DNA of 21,510 nucleotides from Bacilli bacterium (GCA_016302935.1 JAEDMO010000014.1:1-21510), one strand, 5' to 3'. Counted from the stretch's first letter, positions 14,096 to 21,496 are shown. Notes: generated by a model from the letters alone, not told the origin. Numbers and translations are program-made.

Positions 14096-14901
14096 CCTTT
14101 ATTTTGCCTATTTACTATATCAAGTTCATAAATAGAATCACAAATTTTATAATAATAAAACTTATTTATAAGTGAATAATCATCACTTTCCACAGCAGAT
14201 TGCATTGCTTTCAAATATTCATCTCGCTCACTGCTTATAATATAAACAGGTGGTAACCCTACTTCTTTAAAAAGTAAATTAACTAAAGCCCTACAACATC
14301 TACCATTTCCATCACTAAAAGGATGAATTTTAATTAATTTACATTTTAAATATATACATTTATTAATATACTGAATAAGTAAATCAGGACTTTGTGCTTC
14401 ATTAATTAAATTAGCCAAATCTAATATTTCAGAATACGCATCACCAAGTTTTAAGACTTCTCTTGAAATATCATTAAATTCAGTTGTTTTAACATCGGTA
14501 TTTGTAATAAAAGCACTAGTGTTTCTCCATTTTCCTCCATAATTTGAATTAGGCATACGTGAATATAGTATATTATGAATTAATAATATTACATAAATAC
14601 TTTTAATACTACTAAACTTACCACTTTCAATACCATCATAAACTAAAGCAAGACCTTCTCTTTCTAACGGTTCATGAACCAGCTCTACTTCGTTTTCATT
14701 ATATACCGTTTTCTTTTTAAATGCATCAATTATTTTTCTAAAATCTAAATGATTATTATCTAAATAATATAGTTTAATTAAATTTTGTGGAATAAAATCA
14801 TCCTTTGAATAAAGTTTTCCCCCTTTTTTTCTATTACTATACTCTATGAAAAAATCTTCTATTCTCATATCAGAACTAGCTAAAATATCTAAAATTTCCA
14901 T
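14083..14901 (-). CDS. Fic-domain protein, probable AMP-transferase
   Basis: A 272-residue Fic protein. The catalytic motif HPFSDGNGR is complete at residues 193-201 (His193, Asp197, Asn199, Arg201), so NMP transfer, usually AMPylation of a target protein, is expected. The upstream flap region GGKWRNTSAFI (about 122-132) is also typical. A candidate inhibitory motif (S/T)xxxE(G/N) is present as TVYNEN at residues 65-70, before the core. That is the class II arrangement, in which the inhibitory glutamate lies N-terminal in the same chain. No separate antitoxin gene is adjacent. The gene starts 10 bases after the thioredoxin-like membrane protein, so both share a promoter. The target is unknown. 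The ribosome binding site is AGTAGGTGA. Confidence 0.88.
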   Translation of the reverse strand: MEILDILASSDMRIEDFFIEYSNRKKGGKLYSKDDFIPQNLIKLYYLDNNHLDFRKIIDAFKKKTVYNENEVELVHEPLEREGLALVYDGIESGKFSSIKSIYVILLIHNILYSRMPNSNYGGKWRNTSAFITNTDVKTTEFNDISREVLKLGDAYSEILDLANLINEAQSPDLLIQYINKCIYLKCKLIKIHPFSDGNGRCCRALVNLLFKEVGLPPVYIISSERDEYLKAMQSAVESDDYSLINKFYYYKICDSIYELDIVNRQNKGKTK

Positions 14902-14911
14902 AATTCACCTA

Positions 14912-15451
14912 CTATTTATTAATAAATGTAACTATGTTGTCAGAACCTTCTATATAATTTACATTTTTACCATTTTCTATCACTATTAAAGTAACTCCAT
15001 TTATCTTTAATTCTTCCTTTTTTTGTGCTTTAACATTACTAGTATCACTCATAAAATTACTATTAAAACCAGATTTAATATCTACTCTATATACTCTACT
15101 TTCACTAAGTTTACTAGTTATAGCACTCTCAACATTGTTATTTTTATCACTAAAATCATAAAAATATACATAATATTTATCTTCTTTTTGTCTAAAAGTT
15201 TCACTTGCTAACAAATAATCAGCATTCATCGTAACTTCACTACTATTATTTTTATTACCACCAAAAGATATTTCCTTAGTAACAAAAATTCCAACTAAAA
15301 GATATACAATCACTAAAACTACCAAAATAATTCCTAGCACTTTTAATAATTTATATACTTCATTCATTGGATTATCATCATTTATAATTACAGCATCTCT
15401 TACTTTTTTTCCATTTCTTTTATTTTCTTTTCTCTTTAATTCTCTTCCCAT
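14912..15451 (-). CDS. Membrane-anchored thioredoxin-like protein without the CxxC pair
   Basis: A 179-residue protein with a basic N terminus (GRELKRKENKRNGKKVR), one membrane segment at about residues 38-57 and a Ser/Asn-rich linker. The extracytoplasmic domain reads like a degenerate thioredoxin fold: a strand-like YYVYFYDFSD where thioredoxins have VVDFWA, and a C-terminal INGVTLIVIENGKNVNYIEG followed by IVTFI, like the thioredoxin cis-Pro/strand/helix end. There are no cysteines in the protein, so disulfide exchange is excluded; any role would be binding or scaffolding. The start at 15451 has AAAGGTGAT upstream; the GTG three codons earlier lies within that site. First gene of a unit with fic. 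The fold assignment is inferred by eye. Confidence 0.72.
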   Translation of the reverse strand: MGRELKRKENKRNGKKVRDAVIINDDNPMNEVYKLLKVLGIILVVLVIVYLLVGIFVTKEISFGGNKNNSSEVTMNADYLLASETFRQKEDKYYVYFYDFSDKNNNVESAITSKLSESRVYRVDIKSGFNSNFMSDTSNVKAQKKEELKINGVTLIVIENGKNVNYIEGSDNIVTFINK

Positions 15452-15469
15452 TATAATCACCTTTTACTC

Positions 15470-15498
15470 ATTATAACAAAAAAAATATTTTTAGTAAA
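15470..15498 (-). promoter_or_regulatory. Promoter of the thioredoxin-like/fic operon
   Basis: Minus strand: -35 TTTACT (15493-15498), 17 bases, -10 TATAAT (15470-15475) with a TG extension (TGTTATAAT). The -10 ends about 18 bases before the start codon. Confidence 0.7.
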
Positions 15499-15526
15499 TA
15501 TTCTTTACAGCAAATAACTATTATAA

Positions 15527-15556
15527 AAATTAAAAAAACAGAAATTAATCTGTTTT
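15527..15556 (-). terminator. Terminator of the lipoprotein gene
   Basis: Minus-strand hairpin AAAACAGA, loop TTAATT, TCTGTTTT (arms 15549-15556 and 15535-15542), then TTTAATTTTT. It lies three bases after the stop codon. Confidence 0.75.
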
Positions 15557-15559
15557 AAT

Positions 15560-16558
15560 CTACTTACCTACTGGTAATACTCCAATAGAACCAGCTACTT
15601 CAAAAATTTCTTGCATACTCATTACATCACTAATTACATAATACTCTATTCCATTACTAACCCAAGTAACTGAATTATCATTGATACAAGCAATAGTATC
15701 ACCAAGAAGCACCGGATCTCCATAGGTTGGAACAATCGTATGCTCTTCTTCTTTTTTTGCTGTCTCTTCAACTAACATGAATGGACTATCACCATCGAAG
15801 GTTAAAATTAACCTTTCACCACTATCCGTACTCATCTTTTCCTTACCAGAAAGATAAGTATTAACTGGCAAATACATTGGATAAATAACTTCTTCTATTT
15901 TATCGACTTCTTTAAGTTCTTCAGTAGTTATACCACTTTCTAAATTATCCGATAGTTCAAAATAATCATCTTTAAATGAGGCATCCAAATCAATACTATC
16001 AAATTGCATCTTCATCCATACATTGCCACTTTCATCCATAATTTTTGCTTCTTTAACATTTAATTTTTTATCTAATATAACCATTTGTTTAACCAATTTT
16101 TTATTATTAGGATAATCTACTTTATGAGTAAAAACATAATTGCCATCTTTTTCCTCAAAAGTTCTAGTCTCATCTTTTTGAACATCTTCTACAATTGACT
16201 TCAACAAATAAATCTGCGAATTATTATATGGCCATTCACTTTGAAATTTAAAGCTCTTATTTAAAGACGGTGTAACGACATAAACACCACTAGCATTTCT
16301 CAAAATTATTTGCTCATGATCATTTAACAAATTTTTCAAATTAACTTTATAATAATCACCTTCTTTATAAGAAACAGCCACATCATAAGTATAAGTATCT
16401 TCATTATTAATTATTTCCATAGTACCTTCAACATAGTAAGCCTTACTCTTATTTACCTTTTTTGCAAAATCTTTAACTATATCATCTTCACTATATTTAC
16501 CACATCCTGTAAAAATTAAACAAACAAAAATTAATAAGAACAAAAATCTTTTTTTCAT
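15560..16558 (-). CDS. LolA-like lipoprotein
   Basis: A 332-residue predicted lipoprotein. The signal peptide MKKRFLFLLIFVCLIFTGC ends in a lipobox-like IFTGC with Cys19 as the lipidation site. The mature part looks like the LolA/YdcC-type barrel found in Gram-positive lipoproteins: repeated short strands reporting on peptide-like phrases such as KAYYVEGTMEIINNEDTY, NNSQIYLLKSIVED and DKKLNVKEAKIMDESGNVW. Its ligand is unknown; in Firmicutes related lipoproteins include B. subtilis YdcC and GerS. The C-terminal third (GERLILTFDGDSPFMLVEET...) may be a separate DUF4367-like part. The frame is open to 16903, but those 115 upstream codons run through the divergent DUF378 gene and are spurious. 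The start at 16558 has AAAGGAAG about 12 bases upstream, somewhat far. Confidence 0.8.
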   Translation of the reverse strand: MKKRFLFLLIFVCLIFTGCGKYSEDDIVKDFAKKVNKSKAYYVEGTMEIINNEDTYTYDVAVSYKEGDYYKVNLKNLLNDHEQIILRNASGVYVVTPSLNKSFKFQSEWPYNNSQIYLLKSIVEDVQKDETRTFEEKDGNYVFTHKVDYPNNKKLVKQMVILDKKLNVKEAKIMDESGNVWMKMQFDSIDLDASFKDDYFELSDNLESGITTEELKEVDKIEEVIYPMYLPVNTYLSGKEKMSTDSGERLILTFDGDSPFMLVEETAKKEEEHTIVPTYGDPVLLGDTIACINDNSVTWVSNGIEYYVISDVMSMQEIFEVAGSIGVLPVGK

Positions 16559-16585
16559 ATCTTGCTCATACTTCCTTTCTGATAA

Positions 16586-16591
16586 ATTATA
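16586..16591 (-). promoter_or_regulatory. Possible -10 box of the lipoprotein gene
   Basis: TATAAT on the minus strand 27 bases before the lipoprotein start, in the divergent gap shared with the DUF378 gene. No convincing -35 hexamer at 17 bases. Confidence 0.35.
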
Positions 16592-16673
16592 TGGATTAAA
16601 TTTCTTATTATGATGAATATTTTTCAAATTTTTGTTAAACATAAATAGTAGAAATATGAAAAAGGAGGTATTT

Positions 16674-16886
16674 ATGGGAAATCTACTTAAAGTGGCTCTC
16701 GTTTTAGTAATTATTGGAGCAATAAATTGGGGACTTGTTGGTATGTTTGATTTCAACTTAGTAGAAACCTTATTTAAAGAAGGTTCGCTAATTACTAGAA
16801 TAATATATGTGATAATCTTAGCTAGTGGAATATTCTGTATAGCTCTACTTCCAAGAGACTTCGATTTAGATAGAAAAAGAAGATAA
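16674..16886 (+). CDS. DUF378 family small membrane protein
   Basis: A 70-residue protein, the only gene on the plus strand. It has two membrane helices (about residues 4-24 and 38-58) and the family signature GAINWGLVGMFDFNLVETLF, followed by a basic/acidic tail ending DLDRKRR. This matches the DUF378 (YuzA-type) family, which has no established function. The start at 16674 follows a near-perfect AAAAGGAGG at seven bases; an upstream in-frame ATG at 16632 has no such site. The gene diverges from the lipoprotein gene, and its stop codon lies within the bidirectional terminator shared with cdaR. I could not identify its promoter with confidence. Confidence 0.9.
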   Translation: MGNLLKVALVLVIIGAINWGLVGMFDFNLVETLFKEGSLITRIIYVIILASGIFCIALLPRDFDLDRKRR

Positions 16887-16909
16887 CAAGCATCAACTTG
16901 CATCTTCTT
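16877..16909. terminator. Bidirectional terminator between DUF378 gene and cdaR
   Basis: Inverted repeat AAGAAGAT / ATCTTCTT (16877-16884 and 16902-16909) with an inner CAAG/CTTG step. On the plus strand it is followed by TTATTTAT, and on the minus strand by TTTCTA preceded by Ts in the arm. It serves the two convergent genes on either side. Confidence 0.7.
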
Positions 16910-16921
16910 TTATTTATAATA

Positions 16922-18289
16922 TTACTTATTAATAATTCTAACTTTTACTTTAGTTGTCTTAGGAGTATATGAAGCTTTAACCTCAGTACCAGAGACCATA
17001 ACCTCAACCTCATGTTCACCAACTGAAAGTCCTGCTAAATCAATAGTCGCCTTTATTGAACTAGAATCAGTAATTGTGCTTAGTACAGACTTAGTACCTT
17101 TTACTATTACTGTAGTTTTATTTGAAGCATTATCAAGAGCAACAACTTTATAATTAGAATCCAAATTAACAAATTCAATCATAACATCGCTTATTTCCTT
17201 AGTTTCTTCTTCATCCAAACTAACATTAACAGTAGTAGAAATTTCAGAAATATATCTAATACCAGATGGTTTTTCCAAAATAACACTAAATGTTTTAGCA
17301 CTATTCAAATCAGTTACATCGACCTTTACAGGTATAAATTGAATATTATCAATTGTTGCTTGATCACCATAAACAGTTACCTTTGTAACAGATGAAGTTA
17401 TTGAACTTATAGCCTTACCAAAGACAACATTACCAACCGGAATAATCTTAAGTGGTACTTCTTTATTAGGTGATACAATACTAACAGTAGCAGTTATTTT
17501 ATTTGGAACCATCTCAACATCCACCAATTGTCCTTTATTATCATAAGCAACCAAAGAAACATCATTAATCGTGCTTATTCCAACCTCTGGATCATTTAGA
17601 TTACCAACATCTACTAACGCCTTAACCGTAGCTACTTTTTCCAAAATATGTTCCGCACCTTTAATAATAATTTCTTTATTATCAATTTCTACGCTTTGTA
17701 CCGATAATTTAGTATCCAACTTATCTTGATTAATAACATCCACACTTACAAGTCGTGATTCTGATAATTTAGGATATATCGTTATATTAGCAGTAGAAGG
17801 CGCAAGTTCATACCTAATTCTAGAAACATCATTTTTATATTTTAAATTAACAGTATGAGTTCCTACTCCTAGTCCAGCCAAATCAACCGTAACATTTTTA
17901 GTAGACAGCTGTTTTGCCAAATATAAATCAGCCTGTTTTCCAATCAAGATTACATCGACCTGTTCAGGTAATCCCTCAACCACATATGCTTCCTTATTAT
18001 ATTCTGCAACAACCTTTTGTCCTTCTAAAACCTCAGCTGAAGACTCAACCAACACCAAAGATTGATTATCGACTAAGAAAAACAAAAGTAAAGCAAGTAA
18101 TAAAGACAAAAACACCAAAGTATTTTTCCTAGTTAACCATCTTTCAAAAGACTTACTATTTTTACCAGTCTTCTCACCGATCATTAAAACAAACTTAGTG
18201 ATAGGTACAATTAACTTTTTATCAATCTTTCTAATTATCAAACGAAAGAAAGCTTTAATTTTACGATATAAATTTTTAATTGCCTTCAT
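16922..18289 (-). CDS. cdaR: Cyclic di-AMP synthase regulator CdaR (YbbR-domain protein)
   Basis: A 455-residue membrane-anchored regulator of CdaA. A basic cytoplasmic N-terminal segment of ~55 residues is followed by one membrane helix (about 57-73). The rest is extracytoplasmic and made of YbbR repeats, each with a D(V/L)xxL...G.h.v pattern: TVDLAGLGVGTHTVNLKY (about 135), TDLNSAKTFSVILE, and TIDLAGLSVGEHEVEVMV near the C terminus; roughly four repeats. The N-terminal tail before the helix is longer than in B. subtilis CdaR, which begins close to its helix. The ATG overlaps the end of cdaA by 14 bases and has GGTGAT inside the cdaA coding end, so the two are translationally coupled. The glmM gene that often follows is not present; a terminator ends the unit. 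Confidence 0.93.
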   Translation of the reverse strand: MKAIKNLYRKIKAFFRLIIRKIDKKLIVPITKFVLMIGEKTGKNSKSFERWLTRKNTLVFLSLLLALLLFFLVDNQSLVLVESSAEVLEGQKVVAEYNKEAYVVEGLPEQVDVILIGKQADLYLAKQLSTKNVTVDLAGLGVGTHTVNLKYKNDVSRIRYELAPSTANITIYPKLSESRLVSVDVINQDKLDTKLSVQSVEIDNKEIIIKGAEHILEKVATVKALVDVGNLNDPEVGISTINDVSLVAYDNKGQLVDVEMVPNKITATVSIVSPNKEVPLKIIPVGNVVFGKAISSITSSVTKVTVYGDQATIDNIQFIPVKVDVTDLNSAKTFSVILEKPSGIRYISEISTTVNVSLDEEETKEISDVMIEFVNLDSNYKVVALDNASNKTTVIVKGTKSVLSTITDSSSIKATIDLAGLSVGEHEVEVMVSGTEVKASYTPKTTKVKVRIINK

Positions 18290-19109
18290 TTATATCACCA
18301 ACTTCCTCATCAGCATCAAATTCATCATCAAGCAATATTTCTCTTTTTGGAGATAACTCTTCTATTAATATCATTCTAGCATCATCAGAAGACAAATTAT
18401 AGTTTAACTCTCCGTTTGTAGCTATTGATACTCTACCAGTTTCTTCCGATACTACAAGAGCAATTGCATCAGTCTCTTCACTAATTCCAACAGCCGCTCT
18501 ATGACGAGTACCAAGTCTTTTATTAATCTTATTACTAATAGAAACAGGGAAAACTGCTCCCGCACTAGTAATTTTATCACCTTGAATAATTACCCCACCA
18601 TCATGAAGTGGATTTCTTGGAAAAAATATTGATATTATTAATTCTGAAGAAATATCTGCATATATCTTTTTACTTCTTTCAATATATTCATTCAAAGAAA
18701 TATCCCTTTCAATAACAATTAATGCTCCAATTCTAGCTTTTCTCAAATAATCAACCGCATTCATAATCTCATAAACTAATTTTTCACGTTCATCCAAGCT
18801 TAAAACTTTATGTCTTCCTAATAACTGACTTCTTCCTAAATGTTCAAGTATTGCACGAATTTCTGGTTGAAAGATAATAATTAAAGCCAATGGACCCCAC
18901 ATCATTACATATTCAAGAAGTAATCCAATCGTAGTCAAATTAAGAAAATCACTAACAATTTTTATTATAAAAAGAAAAAGTATCCCCTTAAATAAAAGAA
19001 CCATTTTAACATTATTTCTTAAATTTTTAAGCAAATAATAAAATACCAACCATACTAAAGATATATCAATAATCTTTTGAAATATAACTAGTACACTATT
19101 AATGGTCAT
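18276..19109 (-). CDS. cdaA: Diadenylate cyclase CdaA
   Basis: A 277-residue membrane enzyme that makes cyclic di-AMP from two ATP, an essential messenger for potassium and osmotic balance in Firmicutes. Three N-terminal helices (about residues 13-29, 36-53 and 60-80) are followed by the DAC domain. The catalytic loop reads NPLHDGGVIIQG with Asp170-Gly171-Gly172, and the second motif GTRHRAAVG has Arg202-His203-Arg204. The first motif is DGA in almost all DAC enzymes I know, so the DGG variant is worth noting, though the catalytic Asp is kept. The acidic tail (DDEFDADEEVGD) is unusual. I start at 19109 with a GGAGTGG site; the ATG at 19169 overlaps nothing usable. It overlaps cdaR by 14 bases. 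Confidence 0.94.
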   Translation of the reverse strand: MTINSVLVIFQKIIDISLVWLVFYYLLKNLRNNVKMVLLFKGILFLFIIKIVSDFLNLTTIGLLLEYVMMWGPLALIIIFQPEIRAILEHLGRSQLLGRHKVLSLDEREKLVYEIMNAVDYLRKARIGALIVIERDISLNEYIERSKKIYADISSELIISIFFPRNPLHDGGVIIQGDKITSAGAVFPVSISNKINKRLGTRHRAAVGISEETDAIALVVSEETGRVSIATNGELNYNLSSDDARMILIEELSPKREILLDDEFDADEEVGDINEGN

Positions 19110-19131
19110 ATAACCACTCCATTCTTGTAAC

Positions 19132-19140
19132 ATTATATCA
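19132..19140 (-). promoter_or_regulatory. Extended -10 promoter of cdaA-cdaR
   Basis: The minus strand reads TGATATAAT (TGnTATAAT) 22 bases before the cdaA start. The -35 region is poor (TTTATT), so it depends on the extended -10. Confidence 0.6.
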
Positions 19141-19148
19141 TAAATATT

Positions 19149-19188
19149 CAAAAAAATAAATCTAAACAACCTAATTAATTAAGATTTA
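19149..19188 (-). terminator. Weak terminator after the Nudix gene
   Basis: Minus-strand arms TAAATCT (19182-19188) and AGATTTA (19157-19163) with an 18-base loop, followed by TTTTTTT. The stem is short and the loop long, so efficiency may be modest; read-through into cdaA is possible. Confidence 0.5.
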
Positions 19189-19208
19189 CATTTTTTAAAA
19201 AATTAACA

Positions 19209-19724
19209 CTAATAATTATTAATTCTCATATATGTTGTAATAGCATCTATAGTATCATATATAACATTCTTCCTACTGGCAGTTGCTATCGCATCCATAA
19301 GTACAGAAATAACCTTATCAAGCTTAACATATTCAAGTTTAAAATCCCCATCAACTTCTTCTTTAGTTAAACATATCTTATCATAACAAGGTACCAAATT
19401 ACTTCTAAATATATAGTAATTAGCTATAGATAAAGTATTAACCCCAACGCTTGGATAATCCTTATTAATATATTTTATAGTTAAAAAAGGAACAACCCCA
19501 TCAAACTTAATATCAACTCCTACCTCTTCTAAAATTTCTCTTTGCAAACACAAAATATCATCCTCATCCTCTTCAACATGCCCCCCAACCAGAAAATAAT
19601 TATTATTAGAATGGCACATCAATACACAATCATCATCATTAATTAAAATAACCTTAGCCCTTCTAACTATTCTATTAACATCATTAAAATCAATATTATC
19701 ATAATTATAAATAATCTCTTTCAT
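19209..19724 (-). CDS. Nudix hydrolase
   Basis: A 171-residue Nudix protein. The Nudix box is complete at residues 48-70: G-x5-E-x7-REILEEVGV, with the metal-binding REILEE core. These enzymes hydrolyse nucleoside diphosphates linked to another moiety; the substrate cannot be told from sequence. It is the last gene of the ASCH-ASCH-Nudix unit. Its ATG overlaps the TGA stop of the upstream ASCH gene as ATGA, so translation is coupled. The N-terminal region (RRAKVILINDDDCVLMCH) is the usual first strand pair of the fold. A housekeeping or nucleotide-cleansing role is the default expectation. Confidence 0.92.
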   Translation of the reverse strand: MKEIIYNYDNIDFNDVNRIVRRAKVILINDDDCVLMCHSNNNYFLVGGHVEEDEDDILCLQREILEEVGVDIKFDGVVPFLTIKYINKDYPSVGVNTLSIANYYIFRSNLVPCYDKICLTKEEVDGDFKLEYVKLDKVISVLMDAIATASRKNVIYDTIDAITTYMRINNY

Positions 19725-20068
19725 ATAACATCACCATCATATAACTCTATTTCTATTCCTAAAACCCCATATTTTTCTTGTTGTTTTTTAGAATAATATT
19801 TTTCCATATCACAAGAATTTGCTACCTCACCCTCACTATATCCCAAAGCAATTTTATCAAAACATTTATATAAATCATCAAAATTATTATATTTATACAA
19901 ATTAATAACTTTAACCATCACCTTATTCTCATTTTCTCTATTAGTAAATTCAATAATATCATTTACTTTAATTAATCTCCTTTTTTCATCATTAAGTCTA
20001 AGTTCGATTGTCTTACTTCCATTCTTAATAAGATTAAAAGGTCTATCATTCAACTTCATCTTATGCAT
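19721..20068 (-). CDS. ASCH domain protein (first of two, 115 residues)
   Basis: A 115-residue stand-alone ASCH domain, a PUA-like beta-barrel fold that binds RNA or nucleotides. The diagnostic N-terminal pattern is present: RPFNLIKNGSKTIELRLNDEKR, then the strand IKVNDIIEFTNR, and a C-terminal GVLGIEIELY strand. Some proteins of this fold hydrolyse N4-acetylcytidine (YqfB), others bind RNA; which applies here is unknown. The start at 20068 follows GGTGA at about six bases. It ends with TGA in a four-base ATGA overlap with the Nudix gene, and starts two bases after the stop of the other ASCH gene. Confidence 0.85.
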   Translation of the reverse strand: MHKMKLNDRPFNLIKNGSKTIELRLNDEKRRLIKVNDIIEFTNRENENKVMVKVINLYKYNNFDDLYKCFDKIALGYSEGEVANSCDMEKYYSKKQQEKYGVLGIEIELYDGDVI

Positions 20069-20070
20069 TT

Positions 20071-20454
20071 TTACTCACCATCATAATTCCAAAGACCCAA
20101 TTTTCCTTTGATAAATATTGGATTATCATATTTTTTAACATTAACTAATTCCCATGCATAAGTAATATCATGATTATTTTTCCCATATACAACCGGATTA
20201 ATTTTTATAAGTTCATTACTAAAATCTTCATCTACCAATATACAATTGACTAATTCAGCTTCTCCTATAATTGCCCCTTTACTATAAGCAAGATTATAAT
20301 CCTTAAATTTTTCTAACATATCATATTCTAAACTCATTCCCGCATGAATTAATATTTTACCGCGATAATTAGTTTTCCAACTTCTAAATTCATAATGTTT
20401 ATATTCTTCTATAATAAGTGTCGCCCAAGGTTCCTTAATAGTTAATACCTTCAT
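20071..20454 (-). CDS. ASCH domain protein (second, 127 residues)
   Basis: A 127-residue ASCH protein of a different subgroup from its neighbour. It shows the motif LTIKEPWATLI near residues 4-14, then YEFRSWKTNYRGKILIHAG, typical of ASCH proteins of the RW(K/S)T-YRG type, and a central GAIIGEAELVNCILV strand. A C-terminal YAWELVNVKKYDNPIFIKGK segment closes the barrel. The start at 20454 follows GGAGG; the ATG 15 bases upstream overlaps that site. First gene of the unit with the other ASCH gene and the Nudix gene. The two ASCH proteins are not obvious recent duplicates, as their sequences differ greatly. Confidence 0.87.
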   Translation of the reverse strand: MKVLTIKEPWATLIIEEYKHYEFRSWKTNYRGKILIHAGMSLEYDMLEKFKDYNLAYSKGAIIGEAELVNCILVDEDFSNELIKINPVVYGKNNHDITYAWELVNVKKYDNPIFIKGKLGLWNYDGE

Positions 20455-20476
20455 ATCAAATACCTCCATTGTATAT

Positions 20477-20485
20477 ATTATAGCA
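20477..20485 (-). promoter_or_regulatory. Extended -10 promoter of the ASCH-ASCH-Nudix operon
   Basis: The minus strand reads TGCTATAAT (TGnTATAAT), 22 bases before the first ASCH start. The preceding stretch is a long T-run with no good -35 box. Confidence 0.65.
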
Positions 20486-20508
20486 TATTAAAAAAAAATA
20501 TTTTAACA

Positions 20509-20546
20509 AAGAAAAAAAGTAAATAGTTCTATAAACCATTTACTTT
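20509..20546 (-). terminator. Terminator after the Cys/His-rich frame
   Basis: Strong minus-strand hairpin: AAAGTAAATGGTT, 5-base loop, AACTATTTACTTT (arms 20534-20546 and 20516-20528, one G-U pair), then TTTTCTTTG. It lies 11 bases after the stop of the orphan frame at 20558-20710 and closes the transcript of the NERD gene. Confidence 0.8.
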
Positions 20547-20557
20547 AAAACAAATAA

Positions 20558-20710
20558 TTATCTAAATTGACAGCAAGAACCGCATTGTTGTTGACTAACA
20601 ACATTTTCTTCAGAACAAGTATATCTTGGTTGATAAGTATGTCTATATATGTGATGATTAATTATCCTCGTGTTAATTGGGCAAACATGTCCTTGCCCTT
20701 TTTTGTAATA
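20558..20710 (-). pseudogene. Cys/His-rich open frame without a start codon, in frame after the NERD gene
   Basis: After the TAG stop of the NERD gene the same frame stays open for 50 codons to a TAA at 20558. It encodes a composition unlike a random frame: motif HVCPINTRIINHHIYRH, then TYQPRYTCSEENVVSQQQ and CGSCCQF. Five Cys and five His in 50 residues suggest metal binding or a coat/zinc-ribbon-like small protein. No ATG, GTG or TTG start is found in the first codons; the first Met/Val-like option is GTT. An ATG with an AAAGGG site exists at 20687, but in another frame that stops after eight codons. It may be a truncated gene, a gene with an ATT-type start, a TAG read-through extension, or a frameshifted one. 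Not recognised with certainty. A strong terminator follows. Confidence 0.45.
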
Positions 20711-21496
20711 CTATTTTTTAATATATTTACACCTTGGATAATTGGAACATCCAATAAATTTTCCATATTTACCTTTTCGTTCAACTAATTCATCACCACA
20801 TTTTGGACATATCATATTATTTTCTAATTCTTTATCCTTATTAATTTTAATACGAATATCCTTCACATGTTGTTTTCTTAATGACTTATCTTCAATATTA
20901 TTGGATATAATTATATTTGATAACTCTTTTATATCCTTATCAACAAGTAATTCTTTAAATTTTGAAATCTCATTTTTTAAATCATCGACCTGTGTAACTA
21001 TACTATTACTTTTAACATCAATCTTTGCTTGGTTAGAAAAACATATGATAGATATAAAATACTTATCATCCAACTTAAGTAAATTTGATAAAGATTTTAT
21101 ATGCCCATAATTTTGATGAATAGGATTTACAAAATAATTTTTTGTTTTTCCTAAATATTGACACCATTTATTATCAAATTCTTTTCCTTTAATCAAACCA
21201 TAATAGTTTTTCATTTCTATTACAAAAATTCCAAATTGAGACAAAACTAAATGATCAATTTGATGAGTTCCTTTATCATCTTTTATCATAATATCATTTA
21301 AAGCAATATATTTGTCTTTAGGTAATTTTCCTAATTCTAACTTTACCCAAAATTCCCCCATAAATCCTCTAAACTTTGGATAATATATTTTCAATAATAC
21401 ACATAGAGTTATTAATATGAATGTTTCTAATAATAATTTTGGATTGTTCGAATATATATTTATAATTTCTTCAATAAAGCTTTTGATAATTTCCAT
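20711..21496 (-). CDS. Membrane-anchored NERD-domain protein with C-terminal zinc finger
   Basis: A 261-residue protein. One membrane segment at about residues 21-38 is followed by a nuclease-related (NERD) domain, a PD-(D/E)xK-like fold. Visible candidates for the active site are Glu48 in GEFWVKLEL, Asp81 in QIDHLVLS, and Glu94-x-Lys96 in FVIEMKN. The C-terminal 35 residues are a topoisomerase I-type C4 zinc finger with Cys230, Cys233, Cys250 and Cys256 (CPKC...GCSNYPRC). Combined TM-NERD-zinc-finger proteins are common in Firmicutes and their DNA substrate is not established. The start has AGAGGTG upstream. The region before it lies outside the window, so its promoter is not seen. Confidence 0.9.
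   Translation of the reverse strand: MEIIKSFIEEIINIYSNNPKLLLETFILITLCVLLKIYYPKFRGFMGEFWVKLELGKLPKDKYIALNDIMIKDDKGTHQIDHLVLSQFGIFVIEMKNYYGLIKGKEFDNKWCQYLGKTKNYFVNPIHQNYGHIKSLSNLLKLDDKYFISIICFSNQAKIDVKSNSIVTQVDDLKNEISKFKELLVDKDIKELSNIIISNNIEDKSLRKQHVKDIRIKINKDKELENNMICPKCGDELVERKGKYGKFIGCSNYPRCKYIKK

Noticed and set aside
14083..14901. Fic/antitoxin toxin pair
   Set aside because: No small antitoxin gene with the inhibitory motif lies next to the Fic gene; a candidate inhibitory motif lies within the same chain.
16559..16903. N-terminal extension of the lipoprotein frame by 115 codons
   Set aside because: It runs antisense through the DUF378 gene and its ribosome binding site, and would bury the lipoprotein signal peptide.
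20567..20788. Plus-strand 73-codon frame near the NERD gene end
   Set aside because: It is antisense to the zinc finger and the Cys/His-rich frame, lacks a ribosome binding site, and its hydrophobic look follows from the AT-rich opposite strand.
20742..21110. Plus-strand 122-codon frame inside the NERD gene
   Set aside because: Entirely antisense to a well-supported NERD domain, with Ser/Leu/Ile-rich composition typical of antisense frames.
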